Assembly (NCBI GenBank): GCA_965276635.1
Contig: CBDIBC010000002.1
Coordinates: 62,001-126,000, forward strand
Direction: 5' to 3'
From: CBDIBC01 sp965276635
GTDB taxonomy: Bacteria > Actinomycetota > Acidimicrobiia > Acidimicrobiales > Palsa-688
Length of the DNA stretch: 64,000 nt
Positions 18,309-26,829 of this stretch are shown here, in pieces. The position numbers and the translations under genes are program-made. A model generated the notes under the pieces. It was given only the letters and a program-made list of their open reading frames with translations, searched no databases and was not told the DNA's origin. Each line of letters starts with the position of its first letter. The stretch's first letter is position 1.

Positions 18309-19133
18309 TCAGGACGGGCGTCGTGCTGCGGTGACGCGGGAACGGGCCTGGATCCACGAGTACCAACCCTCGAGGCCCTCCCCGGTGGTTGCCGAGACCG
18401 TGACCACCTCCACCTGCGGGTTTACCAGGCGAACCGCGGCGGTGAAGGCGGCGACCTCGAAGTCAACGTAGGGCAGGAGATCGACCTTGTTCACCACGAC
18501 GAGCGCAGCGCTGCGGAACATGTGCGGGTACTTCAAAGGCTTGTCGGCGCCTTCGGTCACCGAGGCCACGACCACTCGCTGGCCCTCACCCAGATCGAAC
18601 AGCGCCGGGCAGACCAGGTTGCCGACGTTCTCGATGAACACGGTGGTCTCCGGCCCAGGCGCCAAGACGTCCAGGGCCCGTCGCACCATCTGAGCGTCGA
18701 GGTGGCATCCTGCACCGGTGTTGACCTGCGCCACCGGCCGCCCCGCCGCCCGAATTCGCTCGGCGTCCAGCGGGGTCTCCTGGTCGCCTTCGATCACGGA
18801 TACCGCCAACTCGTCGCCCATCTCGCGAATGGTGCGCTCCAGCAGGGTCGTCTTGCCCGACCCCGGCGAGCTCATCAGGTTGACGGCCAAGATCCCCTGG
18901 TTCGCCAACCACCGGCGGTTCTCCGAGGCCAACGCGTCGTTCTTCGAGAGGATGTGCTGCTCGAGCAGCACACTCCGCGCCTGATCGTCGCCGCTCTCGG
19001 CGTGGACGTGGTGGGCATGGTCCACCCCGTGGCCATGATCCTTCGTCCCCTCCGAGCGAGCTACCGCGCCGCCGAGCAACGTCACGCTGATCCCCGCCTC
19101 GTCACCGCACCCGCAGGTCGTGCACATCGTCAA
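18309..19133 (-). CDS. hypB: Hydrogenase nickel incorporation GTPase HypB
   Basis: 274 aa. The N-terminal nickel site is MTMCTTCGCG, followed by a short His-rich stretch (HGHGVDHAHHVHAE). The P-loop SSPGSGKTTLL is near residue 90, with IEGDQETPLDAERI and NTGAGCHLD switch/metal-site segments and VVVNKVDLLPY for guanine binding. It delivers Ni(II) to the large subunit with HypA. ATG 19133 overlaps the hypA stop (ATGA), so the two are co-translated. The spacer to hhyS (193 bases) holds a predicted promoter, so hypAB may be transcribed separately from hhySL. Confidence 0.95.
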   Translation of the reverse strand: MTMCTTCGCGDEAGISVTLLGGAVARSEGTKDHGHGVDHAHHVHAESGDDQARSVLLEQHILSKNDALASENRRWLANQGILAVNLMSSPGSGKTTLLERTIREMGDELAVSVIEGDQETPLDAERIRAAGRPVAQVNTGAGCHLDAQMVRRALDVLAPGPETTVFIENVGNLVCPALFDLGEGQRVVVASVTEGADKPLKYPHMFRSAALVVVNKVDLLPYVDFEVAAFTAAVRLVNPQVEVVTVSATTGEGLEGWYSWIQARSRVTAARRPS

Positions 19134-19459
19134 GCCACCTCCACCGATTTGATGAGCAGCTGCTCACCGTCGACGATTCGTACGTCCGCGCTCCCGCACG
19201 GACACAACAAGATGAGCTGCTCCAAACAGAATGCCATCCCGCACGTCGCGCACACGGCCCGGCCGCCCGGCTCGTCGATACAGAGGACGGCTCCCTCGAG
19301 AGGGGTGCCCTCGACGACGAGCTCGAAACAGAACCGGACCGAGTCGGGGACCACACCCGAGAGCTTGCCGATCTGAAGGGCGATCCGACGGACCTGATTG
19401 CCCTCCGTCTTGCCAGTGATCTGATCCACGATGGATTGGGTCACAGCGAGCTCGTGCAT
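19130..19459 (-). CDS. hypA: Hydrogenase nickel metallochaperone HypA
   Basis: 109 aa, begins MHELAVTQSIVD; the N-terminal amine, His2 and Glu3 are the known Ni-binding set. The zinc site is CATC and then CPCG, so the second pair is CxC rather than CxxC. It hands nickel to HypB and the large subunit. It is the first gene of the hydrogenase locus on this strand. Upstream is a gene-poor stretch up to the FtsH leader. Confidence 0.93.
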   Translation of the reverse strand: MHELAVTQSIVDQITGKTEGNQVRRIALQIGKLSGVVPDSVRFCFELVVEGTPLEGAVLCIDEPGGRAVCATCGMAFCLEQLILLCPCGSADVRIVDGEQLLIKSVEVA

Positions 19460-19784
19460 GAAGACACCATTTCACCACTCTCGGTGATGTCACCTGCGGC
19501 CATAGCTGGACACAGTCTGGCTTATGACCCTACGCCGTATGGATCCATCGACGTCGGCGGTCAGATGATCTCGCTGCTGGTTTGAGACCACCGAGGCGTG
19601 GGGTAGGTCTCATAAGAAGTTCACCGGACGGGGGCCGTCGTTTGTGACGGTTTACCCGCCTCCGGTTACGGTCAAGACACCCGCCACTCACACGAGCGCA
19701 AGCTCGGTGTCGGTGATGACTGCCGCCGGCCACCATCTCTCTCAGCCGGCGGCTTCGTGTGCGCCGGGGATCGGAAGGCCGACA
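19460..19784. other. Gene-free divergent region between hypA and the ftsH leader
   Basis: About 325 bases with no convincing coding frame. It should hold the hypAB promoter (minus) and the promoter for the leader-ftsH-AOX genes (plus), but I see no strong -35/-10 pair. Its right end, from 19734, is one arm of an 85-bp inverted duplication, the other arm being the 5' leader of the SPFH gene. Confidence 0.5.
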
Positions 19785-19818
19785 ATGTTCGGGTCCCATG
19801 TCATCCGCAAGTACGAAC
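19734..19818 (+). repeat. Inverted repeat arm A: copy of the SPFH 5' leader and first codons
   Basis: This 85-base stretch matches the reverse complement of 23822-23906 with only a handful of mismatches, including about 26 identical bases beginning CATCTCTCTCAGCC. It carries the same ribosome site GGAAGG and the start codon of the SPFH protein, followed by about 11 matching codons. Similarity stops abruptly at both ends. It is a duplicated, inverted gene start now placed in front of ftsH. Confidence 0.88.
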
Positions 19819-19880
19819 CGGGCGAATCACCGGTGGTTGCTGACCGTGCCCCGTCCGCCACCGAGCTCCCCCGCCAATGA
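19785..19880 (+). CDS. 31-aa leader ORF: truncated SPFH N-terminus coupled to ftsH
   Basis: It starts at ATG 19785 with GGAAGG upstream and reads MFGSHVIRKYEPGE, almost the same as the SPFH protein start MFGFHVIRQYEQG, then continues into unrelated residues and stops at 19880. The stop overlaps the ftsH start (ATGA). The ftsH ATG itself has no Shine-Dalgarno sequence (preceded by CTCCCCCGCCA), so translation of this leader probably delivers ribosomes to ftsH. It is best seen as a gene-start remnant recruited as a coupling leader. Confidence 0.6.
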   Translation: MFGSHVIRKYEPGESPVVADRAPSATELPRQ

Positions 19881-21880
19881 GCATCTGGCATCGCACGACG
19901 TCGCCCTCGGAGGGTCGACCGAGCGATCTGCTCCCGCCGTCTGTGCCACCGCCACCGCGGTCGCGCTGGCAGGTATGGCTTCTGCCCGTGGGGATCGCCG
20001 TCGTAGCTCTCTTCCTGCTGTTCTACCCGAGCACCAAAGGGACACCGCCTCGCAGCTTGAACTACACCGCGTTCGTCAACGAGGTGACGACGAACAGCGT
20101 CTCGACCGCGACGATCAGCTCGACGGGCGCAGTGAGCGGCAAGCTCAAGAGCGGCGTCGCCTACAGCTCCCACGTCCCCACGGCGTTGAACGACAGCGCC
20201 CTGTCTCCTCTCCTGCTCGCGCACAAGGTTCAAGTGACGGCCACCACCCCTAGCAAGACATCGGTGCTGAGCGTGATCGTCTCCCTGCTGCCGCTTGTCG
20301 CCATAGTCGGCGTCTTCGTGTGGATGGGTCGCCGGGCCCGCAAGCAGCTCGGCGGAGGCCTCGGTGGGATCATGGGTATCGGTCGGTCCAAGGCCAAGGT
20401 CTACGACGACGAGAGGCCATCGACGCGCTTCGCCGACATCGCCGGCTACGAGGGTTCCAAGGCCGAGGTCATGGAAGTCGTGGACTTCCTCAAGCATCCC
20501 GGACGCTACGCGGCGGCCGGGGCGGTCGGCCCCAAAGGGGTGTTGATGGTCGGGCCGCCGGGGACGGGCAAGACGCTCCTGGCCAGAGCAGTCGCAGGCG
20601 AGGCGAGCGTAACCTTCTTCGCCCTGAGCGGCTCGAGCTTTGTCGAGATGTTCGTCGGTGTGGGCGCGTCGAGGGTCAGAGACCTCTTCGCCGACGCCCG
20701 CAAGCGAGCCCCGTCGATCATCTTCATCGACGAGATCGACGCCATCGGGGGTCGGCGAGGCCCAGGGGGGTTCGGCTCGAACGACGAACGCGAACAGACG
20801 CTCAACCAGCTGCTGTCGGATATGGATGGCTTCGAGCCGGGCGCGAATGTGGTCGTGATGGCTGCGACCAATAGAGCCGAGATACTCGACCCGGCCCTGT
20901 TGCGGCCAGGACGCTTCGACCGGACGGTGGAGATCCCCCTGCCGAACCAGACGGAGCGAAGAGCGATCCTCGCCATCCATGGGCGGGGCAAGAAGCTTGG
21001 TCGCGACGTCGATCTGGACGCGGTGTCGCGAGGAACGCCGGGGTTCTCGGGAGCGGATCTGGCCAACCTGGTCAACGAGGCAGCGATAAACGCCGTACGA
21101 GCCCACCGCCACGTCCTGACTGCAGCCGACTTCGACGCGGCACGGGATCGGCTCCTCATCGGCCGTCGGGACGCGTCGAACGCGCTGCTACCCGACGAGA
21201 AGCACTCTGTCGCCGTCCACGAGGCCGGTCACGCGCTCGTTGCCGCCCTGTCCGAGCATGCCGATCCGGTCGCGAAGGTCACAATCCTCCCTCGCGGCGC
21301 GGCCCTGGGTGTGACCGAGCAGCTGCCGGAGTTCGAACGTCACCTGTACCCCGAGAGCTACCTCACGGACTCGCTCGCCGTACGCCTGGGTGGTCGCGCC
21401 GCCGAGATCATCGTCGTCGGGGAACCGTCGACCGGTGCGTCCAACGACCTGGCCGGTGCGACCGAGCTGGCGACGCGCATGGTACGAGAGTGGGGGTTCT
21501 CGACCCAGATCGGACCCATTGGCTACGGGCCGGAGGGACCGAGCCGGGACAACCCCTTCGCCGGCCGCCCGTACGCCGAGGAGACGCAACGTTCCATCGA
21601 CCGCGAAGTGGCCAGGCTGCTCCGAGAAGCCGAGATCAGGGCCACGAACCTGCTCCGCAGGCACCTCGACACCCTGCACCGGGTCATCAGCCTCCTACTG
21701 GAGCGCGAGACGATCGACGGCTCCGACCTGTCCGCCATCGTCGGGCAGCCCGAAGGTCACGCCGAGCACGAACGAATCTGGGGCCCCCAAGCCGTGGCGA
21801 TGACACCCCTTCAATCGACCACGGACCGAACTACTCCGATCAGCAGAGCAGACACCCCACCTGTGTCATACCGTCCATGA
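19877..21880 (+). CDS. ftsH: ATP-dependent zinc metalloprotease FtsH
   Basis: 667 aa. Two membrane segments (approximately residues 34-51 and 130-150) flank a periplasmic loop. The AAA module has GPPGTGKT near residue 226, IIFIDEIDAIGG and the arginine-finger region RPGRFDRTVEIPLP. The M41 protease domain has HEAGHAL near residue 449. It degrades misfolded membrane proteins and short-lived regulators. It is somewhat divergent, with a Pro-rich N-terminus before TM1 and the glycine-rich pre-AAA stretch QLGGGLGGIMGIG, so it may be a second FtsH rather than the housekeeping one. It is preceded by an overlapping leader ORF and followed by an overlapping diiron-protein gene. Confidence 0.95.
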   Translation: MSIWHRTTSPSEGRPSDLLPPSVPPPPRSRWQVWLLPVGIAVVALFLLFYPSTKGTPPRSLNYTAFVNEVTTNSVSTATISSTGAVSGKLKSGVAYSSHVPTALNDSALSPLLLAHKVQVTATTPSKTSVLSVIVSLLPLVAIVGVFVWMGRRARKQLGGGLGGIMGIGRSKAKVYDDERPSTRFADIAGYEGSKAEVMEVVDFLKHPGRYAAAGAVGPKGVLMVGPPGTGKTLLARAVAGEASVTFFALSGSSFVEMFVGVGASRVRDLFADARKRAPSIIFIDEIDAIGGRRGPGGFGSNDEREQTLNQLLSDMDGFEPGANVVVMAATNRAEILDPALLRPGRFDRTVEIPLPNQTERRAILAIHGRGKKLGRDVDLDAVSRGTPGFSGADLANLVNEAAINAVRAHRHVLTAADFDAARDRLLIGRRDASNALLPDEKHSVAVHEAGHALVAALSEHADPVAKVTILPRGAALGVTEQLPEFERHLYPESYLTDSLAVRLGGRAAEIIVVGEPSTGASNDLAGATELATRMVREWGFSTQIGPIGYGPEGPSRDNPFAGRPYAEETQRSIDREVARLLREAEIRATNLLRRHLDTLHRVISLLLERETIDGSDLSAIVGQPEGHAEHERIWGPQAVAMTPLQSTTDRTTPISRADTPPVSYRP

Positions 21881-22563
21881 GCGCTCCGCCAAGGACGCAG
21901 GGGGCAATGGCCCAATTGGACCACGAGCAGCTGCTTGCGTCCCATTCCGAAACTCTCGACACCCCGACCCGTCGCTACGGACTGGGCGGCAGGCTTCTCT
22001 TCGCCCTCCTCGACCTGGTCTACGGCAAGCCCCGCACCCTGTCGAAGTTCAAGGTCCTCGAACTCGTCGCTCGTGTTCCGTACCAGTCATGGGAGCAGGT
22101 GGCCTACATCGCCATCACCCATACCTACACCCGGCCTGACCTGGCCCGCCGCGTCTTCGACCGGGTCGTCGAGAGCCGGGCGCAGGAGGACAACGAGCAG
22201 TGGCACCTGCTGATCCTCGAGGAACTGATCGCCAAGCAGGGCGCAAGGGAAGGGTTCGTGAAGTTCGCGGTCATGCCGCAGGCGCTGGCATTCGTTTATT
22301 ACCAGCTGTCCTGGCTTCTCTACGTCATTCGGCCCGCTTGGAGTTACCGGCTGAACGTCGACTTCGAGGACCACGCCGAGCACGAATACGCCCACTTGGT
22401 CGAGGATCACCCCGAGTGGGAGAGTCAGCCCTTCGACAGTGCCTTCGCCGCCGACTACGCCAACCTCGGCTCGCTCGCCGACCTGTTCCGCCAGATCGGC
22501 TACGACGAACGAGTACACAAGAATGAGAGCCTGGCCGCCATGAACCACCCCCGGTTCCGTTGA
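21877..22563 (+). CDS. Alternative-oxidase-like diiron protein
   Basis: 228 aa from ATG 21877, overlapping the ftsH stop (ATGA); ATG 21907 is a second choice. Carboxylate/His motifs occur in alternative oxidase order: DNEQWHLL, NVDFEDHAEHEYAHLVE and LFRQIGYDERVHKNES, matching the NExMHL, LEEEAxH and DExxH helices that bind the two irons in AOX/PTOX. A hydrophobic stretch, FVYYQLSWLLYVI, fits the membrane-facing helix. Family enzymes oxidise quinol and reduce O2 to water without pumping protons. Coupling to ftsH is unusual and suggests a stress or redox response. Substrate is inferred from the family. Confidence 0.8.
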   Translation: MSAPPRTQGAMAQLDHEQLLASHSETLDTPTRRYGLGGRLLFALLDLVYGKPRTLSKFKVLELVARVPYQSWEQVAYIAITHTYTRPDLARRVFDRVVESRAQEDNEQWHLLILEELIAKQGAREGFVKFAVMPQALAFVYYQLSWLLYVIRPAWSYRLNVDFEDHAEHEYAHLVEDHPEWESQPFDSAFAADYANLGSLADLFRQIGYDERVHKNESLAAMNHPRFR

Positions 22564-22612
22564 CCCCACAGGCCAGCCCAGCGGGCGATCTGGTAGAGAC
22601 CGCCGGCTCCTA

Positions 22613-23038
22613 CTAGATCACGCTGAGGTCCCTCGGCGCGGTCGGCACTGCGGGCCGACAGGCGGCATGAAGGTCCCGGGGGCTCACCGGTTTGGTGATG
22701 TAGGTGCTGGCGCCGGCGGCGGCGGCCCGTCGTTGCGTGGAGGCGTCGCCATGGAACGAGCACACCACGATCACCAGCAACGGACGCCCGGCCCGCAGGC
22801 CGGTGATGGTTGCCAGCCCGGCGGCGACCGGCATCTGTATGTCAACGACCGCGGTGTCGATGTCGTTGCGCCCGATGGCGGCGATGGCTGCGGTGAGATT
22901 GTCTGCCTCGGCGACCACGCGGCCACCGCCGACGCCGGTTTCGACGACCATGCGCATGAGCGCGCGACGCTCGGGACGTGGATCGACCAAGAGCACACGC
23001 AGGCGTGCCTCGAGCGAAGAGGTGGGGGCCTCATGCAC
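22613..23038 (-). CDS. Stand-alone response-regulator receiver protein
   Basis: 141 aa; a single receiver domain with no output domain. It has LLVDPRP (acidic pocket reduced to one Asp), phospho-acceptor Asp in AVVDIQMP, and the Lys of ITKPVSP. It starts at GTG 23038, overlapping the SPFH stop by 8 bases, so the two are co-expressed. No histidine kinase is in the window. A single-domain receiver of this type acts by protein contact. It is convergent with the diiron-protein gene. Confidence 0.85.
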   Translation of the reverse strand: MHEAPTSSLEARLRVLLVDPRPERRALMRMVVETGVGGGRVVAEADNLTAAIAAIGRNDIDTAVVDIQMPVAAGLATITGLRAGRPLLVIVVCSFHGDASTQRRAAAAGASTYITKPVSPRDLHAACRPAVPTAPRDLSVI

Positions 23039-23855
23039 CTGCGCCGCCGTTGCTCAAGGCGGGAGGGCTGGAGGTCGTGGTGGCGCTCGTCGAGTCGTCA
23101 GAGTCGTTCCTGGCGAGCACCTCTGCGGCTTGGGAGAGGACCTTGGCTGCTTGGGGGGTGGCTTGGTCGAAGAAGCGGAGGAGCTCGACGGGGAACGGCA
23201 TGACCAGTGTGCTGTTCTTCTCGGCGGCCACGTCGACGACGGTCTGCAGGAGCCGGAGTTGGAGCGCGCCGGGTGTGGCTTCCATGGCTTGGGCGGCTTG
23301 GGACAGCTTCATCGACGCCTGGAACTCGCCGTCGGCGGCGATCACTCTGGCCCGGCGCTCGCGTTCGGCTTCGGCTTGGCGCGACATAGAGCGCTTCATC
23401 GACTCGGGGAGGGAGACGTCTTTGACCTCGACTCGCTCGATGTGAAGTCCCCAGGGCCCTTCGGTTGGCTCGTCGATGACTTCTTTGAGCTCGGCGTTGA
23501 CCCGCTCACGCTCGGAGAGCAACTGATCCATGTCGCTGTGGCCGATCACCGAACGCAGCGAGGTCTGGGCCACCTGTGAGACGGCGTGGTGGTAGTCCTG
23601 CACGTTGATCACGGCCTTCACGGGGTCGACTACCTTGAAATAGACGACGGCATCGACGGTGAGGGTGACGTTGTCGCGGGTAATGGCTTCTTGGGCGGGG
23701 ATGGTGGCCACCACGATCTGCATGTTCACCTTTGTCAGCCGGCAGCTGAACGGATTCAACCACGTCAGCCCGGGCTGGCGGACATGGTCGAGCACTTTGC
23801 CCCAACGGAACACGATGCCCTGCTCGTACTGGCGGATGACATGGAACCCGAACAT
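23031..23855 (-). CDS. SPFH/Band 7 (slipin-like) protein
   Basis: 274 aa from ATG 23855 with GGAAGG upstream. It has the SPFH signature: QEAITRDNVTLTVDAVVYFKVVDP, then HHAVSQVAQTSLRSVIG, ELKEVIDEPTEGPWGLHIERVEVKDV and a charged coiled-coil (RQAEAERERRARVIAADGEFQAS). There is no clear N-terminal membrane hairpin. SPFH proteins scaffold membrane microdomains, and HflKC-type members regulate FtsH; its nearness to ftsH and the shared leader make a functional link likely. The frame stays open upstream of this ATG through the duplicated leader, but the ribosome site supports 23855. Confidence 0.88.
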   Translation of the reverse strand: MFGFHVIRQYEQGIVFRWGKVLDHVRQPGLTWLNPFSCRLTKVNMQIVVATIPAQEAITRDNVTLTVDAVVYFKVVDPVKAVINVQDYHHAVSQVAQTSLRSVIGHSDMDQLLSERERVNAELKEVIDEPTEGPWGLHIERVEVKDVSLPESMKRSMSRQAEAERERRARVIAADGEFQASMKLSQAAQAMEATPGALQLRLLQTVVDVAAEKNSTLVMPFPVELLRFFDQATPQAAKVLSQAAEVLARNDSDDSTSATTTSSPPALSNGGAGA

Positions 23856-23906
23856 CGTCGGCCTTCCGATCCCCGACGCGCACGAAGCCGCCGGCTGAGA
23901 GAGATG
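23822..23906 (-). repeat. Inverted repeat arm B: native SPFH leader and first codons
   Basis: Partner of 19734-19818 in opposite orientation. It contains the 5' leader, GGAAGG ribosome site, start codon and first ~11 codons of the SPFH gene. As the intact gene continues from here, this is the parental copy. Confidence 0.88.
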
Positions 23907-24556
23907 TTTCCGGCTGCGCCACATCGTCGCCAAGGCGTGATACCCGGGACCGGCGGCAACTCGAGCGGAAGCACGAAGGACCCTATCGGTCCGCTCCCTG
24001 ACACCCGGGTTCCCATTGGGAGCCGCCGATCTTCCCCCGTAAAACGGGGGCGCAGTCGCTCACAATGAGCTGATCTCACTCTACACCCGAATGCCACAAC
24101 CGTCGCCGTACGAGAGCAGCGAGTGAATTCTGCGCCGGCAGTGCTCCCGGAGGGTTCGTCCCGGGCCAGGCTGGGTATTGCAAGTGGTACTAGCGCAGCA
24201 CACGGCGACTCCCGTCGCCAACAGTCTCACCGCAGCGATCCTGTCCAGAAGACACGCAGATCCCGGCGAGAGGTCACAGCCTCAACTCATCAAGCACAGC
24301 GGTCCGTCTGGAAGCCCTCCAGGTCAGCTCCGGATGGTCTCGTGCGCAATCCTTAACAAGGAAGGGGAGGCCCCTGTGCCTGTTGCTTCGGATAATGCCC
24401 AACCGCATCGGCCTCCCAACGTCGATATCGGCGGCCAGAGATGATCGATCGTCCTATGGCGACGAGTCGGGGTGCGACGACCATGAGCGCTGTGGGTGGG
24501 CGCGGTGCGCCGTCGTCGCTCCGCGTGCAGGTAGGCCAGGCCGTCCGGTCAGTCCG
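23907..24556. other. Gene-free region upstream of SPFH and the desaturase
   Basis: About 650 bases between divergent genes with no convincing coding frame. Holds the presumed SPFH-response-regulator promoter (minus) and the desaturase promoter (plus). At 24034-24050 there is a hairpin CCCCCG-TAAAA-CGGGGG with no T-run on either strand. The base composition around 24200-24350 is slightly less GC-rich than the neighbouring genes. Confidence 0.5.
24034..24050. repeat. Small GC hairpin
   Basis: CCCCCG-TAAAA-CGGGGG, six perfect pairs with a 5-base loop, in the spacer between the SPFH leader and the desaturase. No poly-T follows in either direction, so it is not a clear intrinsic terminator. Confidence 0.4.
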
Positions 24557-25564
24557 ATGGCCGGGAGCGGTCCGGTGAGGACAGCCGAGAGCGTGCTTGC
24601 CGTAGCCGTCCCGGCCTCCTCGGCAGAGATCGCCCCAGACCTGAAACGGCCCTGGGAGCAAGTCGCGCTCGGGCTGTTCATCGTCATTCCGTTCATCGCC
24701 GTGGTGGCCGCCATTCCGCTGGCCTGGGGGCGTCGGTTGTCGTGGCATGACGCGATCATCACCGTAGTGATGTATGCAATTACCGGCCACGGCGTCACCG
24801 TCGGTTTCCACCGTCACTTCACCCACCGGGCGTTCAAAGCCAAACCGTGGCTCCGGGTGGCGTTGGCGGTGGCGGGCAGCATGGCCGTCCAGGGGTCGGT
24901 CATAGGCTGGGTCGCCGATCACCGCAAACATCATCGCTTCTCCGACCGCGATGGCGACCCCCACTCCCCATGGCGGTACGGCAAAAGCCTGCGGGCGCTG
25001 ACCAAAGGTGTCTTCTGGGCGCACCTCGGGTGGCTCTTCGACGCTGAGCATACTTCCCAGCAGCGTTTCGCCCCCGAGCTCGTCGGGGACCGGACGATCG
25101 CCCGTGTGTCAGCGAAGTTCCACTACCTGGTGGTTGCCTCGATGCTCATCCCGCCATTAGTCGGCGGCCTGTGGGGCTGGTCATTCACCGCTGCGCTGAC
25201 GGCATTCTTCTGGGGCAGTCTGGTCCGGGTGGCGCTGCTCCACCACGTCACCTTCGCCATCAATTCGGTCTGCCATGTCACTGGCCGCCACCCGTTCAAG
25301 ACCCGTGATAACAGCGGCAACGTGTGGTGGCTGGCCATCCCGTCGATGGGCGAGTCCTGGCACAACGCCCATCACGCCGATCCCATCTCTGCTCGCCACG
25401 GCGTGCAGAGGGGTCAGCTCGACACCAGCGCCCGCATCATCTGGGCCCTGGAGCGCTTCGGGCAAGTAAGCCAGGTCCGCTGGCCGAAGACGGAGGCGCC
25501 TCATCCCATCGAACCACGGCCACCAACCGGAAGCGTCCATTGCCGCGACAGGAGCTTCGTGTAA
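24557..25564 (+). CDS. Acyl-CoA / fatty acid desaturase, delta-9 type
   Basis: About 335 aa from ATG 24557 (GTG 24575 also possible). It has the three histidine boxes of membrane di-iron desaturases: HRHFTH, HRKHH and HNAHH, in the usual spacing. Hydrophobic segments (VALGLFIVIPFIAVVAAI and others) give the four-TM topology. SCD-like enzymes put a cis double bond into saturated acyl chains using O2 and an electron donor, adjusting membrane fluidity. In-frame sequence upstream of 24557 lacks conserved features. Confidence 0.92.
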   Translation: MAGSGPVRTAESVLAVAVPASSAEIAPDLKRPWEQVALGLFIVIPFIAVVAAIPLAWGRRLSWHDAIITVVMYAITGHGVTVGFHRHFTHRAFKAKPWLRVALAVAGSMAVQGSVIGWVADHRKHHRFSDRDGDPHSPWRYGKSLRALTKGVFWAHLGWLFDAEHTSQQRFAPELVGDRTIARVSAKFHYLVVASMLIPPLVGGLWGWSFTAALTAFFWGSLVRVALLHHVTFAINSVCHVTGRHPFKTRDNSGNVWWLAIPSMGESWHNAHHADPISARHGVQRGQLDTSARIIWALERFGQVSQVRWPKTEAPHPIEPRPPTGSVHCRDRSFV

Positions 25565-25609
25565 TCTCGCCGGCTCGGAAACTGTGGCTGCCGAAACGGA
25601 GGAGCCACC

Positions 25610-26209
25610 ATGGCACAGGTGTCTGCTGCGTTGACCATGTCTGTCGACGGGTTCATCGCCCACGACGACGATAGCGTCGGACCCCTCTTCGACTGGTATG
25701 GGGCGGGCGATGTTGAAGTGCGCTGGCCCGCTATGGACATGGTCTCGCATGTGACGCCGCAGAGCGCCGGTTACCTGCAGCGCACAATCGATGGAGCCGG
25801 GGCGATTGTCGTAGGCCGTCGGGTCTACGACTACACCGGCGGCTGGGGTGGCAACCACCCGCTGGATGTGCCTCTGTTCTTGGTGACCCACCATCCACCC
25901 GGAGCGTGGCCCCGTCCCGATGCCCCATTCACCGCCGTCACCGATGGTGTGGCCTCAGCCATCGAACAGGCCAAGGCGGTTGCCGGGTCCAGAACGGTCG
26001 CTCTCGCCGGCCCCAATATAGTTCAGCAGGCGCTCGGTCTGAATCTGGTGGACGAACTGGTCGTCGATCTCGCACCGGTACTTCTCGGGCGTGGTATTCG
26101 GTTCTTCGACGAGCTGACCGATGCACCGATCTTGCTCGAGGACCCCGAGGTCATCGAGGGGAGGCGGGTGACGCATCTTCGCTACCGGCTGCCACAGCCG
26201 AACGGGTAG
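25610..26209 (+). CDS. Dihydrofolate reductase / RibD C-terminal family protein
   Basis: 199 aa from ATG 25610, preceded by GGAGGA-like sequence. Typical pattern: SAALTMSVDGFIAHDDDSV, GAIVVGRRVYDYTGGWGG, then the NADPH-site segment and VDELVVDLAPVLLGRGIRFFDEL. Members reduce a pterin- or flavin-like substrate with NADPH or act as general reductases; the substrate is unknown. It stands alone, 45 bases after the desaturase. Confidence 0.88.
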   Translation: MAQVSAALTMSVDGFIAHDDDSVGPLFDWYGAGDVEVRWPAMDMVSHVTPQSAGYLQRTIDGAGAIVVGRRVYDYTGGWGGNHPLDVPLFLVTHHPPGAWPRPDAPFTAVTDGVASAIEQAKAVAGSRTVALAGPNIVQQALGLNLVDELVVDLAPVLLGRGIRFFDELTDAPILLEDPEVIEGRRVTHLRYRLPQPNG

Positions 26210-26502
26210 CTCGCTCCCCAAAACATCACGGCGACGGCCCCGACGTCGGCGGACGGCGCTCCTCCTGGTGTCGGTGACCACGACCACGATCTGCTGGCCG
26301 AGCGCTCCACGAGCGGTTCGCCGATCGAGACGAGAACCCCTCGGTGGCGTGTGCAGACGATAGGCGGGGGAGTCACTGCTTGGACGGGAAGGCGCCCGGT
26401 CCATGTCGCGGCCGGCAAGTCCCGCCGCATCCGGCGACGCAGCGTGCACCGTCGCGGCTTCGGGTAGAGACGCAGTTGTCGGATTCGACTCGAGGAGGAC
26501 GG

Positions 26503-26829
26503 ATGCCGCAGCAGGCATGGAGCGAGAAGCGTGAGCGCCAATACGAGCATGTGAAGGAAGGATTGCTCGAGCACGGCCGGAGCGAGGGCATCGCTGAGGA
26601 GATCGCCGCCCGGACGGTCAACAAGGAACGGGCGCGAACCGGGGAGTCCAAGACGGCCAGTTCGTCGTCGATAGACGACCTCTCGTCAGGGCGCCGAGGC
26701 GGGCTGCGCTCACATAGAGGGTCCGGCGGTCGGACCAAGGCTCAGCTGTACAACGAGGCGAAGCGCCACGGCGTGCAGGGTCGCTCGAAGATGACCAAAG
26801 CTGAGCTGGAGCGCGCTGTGGGCGGGTAG
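26503..26829 (+). CDS. Plasmid-stabilisation-like small protein
   Basis: 108 aa with a strong GGAGGA ribosome site. It reads QAWSEKRERQYEHVKEGL, then AEEIAARTVNKERARTGES, SSGRRGGLRSHRG and a C-terminal Rho-N/SAP-like segment (TKAQLYNEAKRHGVQGRSKMTKAEL). This is a common actinobacterial protein often labelled plasmid stabilisation protein, although no toxin-antitoxin activity is demonstrated that I know of. It is highly charged and may bind nucleic acid. No partner toxin gene is adjacent. Confidence 0.85.
   Translation: MPQQAWSEKRERQYEHVKEGLLEHGRSEGIAEEIAARTVNKERARTGESKTASSSSIDDLSSGRRGGLRSHRGSGGRTKAQLYNEAKRHGVQGRSKMTKAELERAVGG

Noticed and set aside
24034..24050. Intrinsic terminator
   Set aside because: The hairpin has no T-run on either strand and no gene ends near it.
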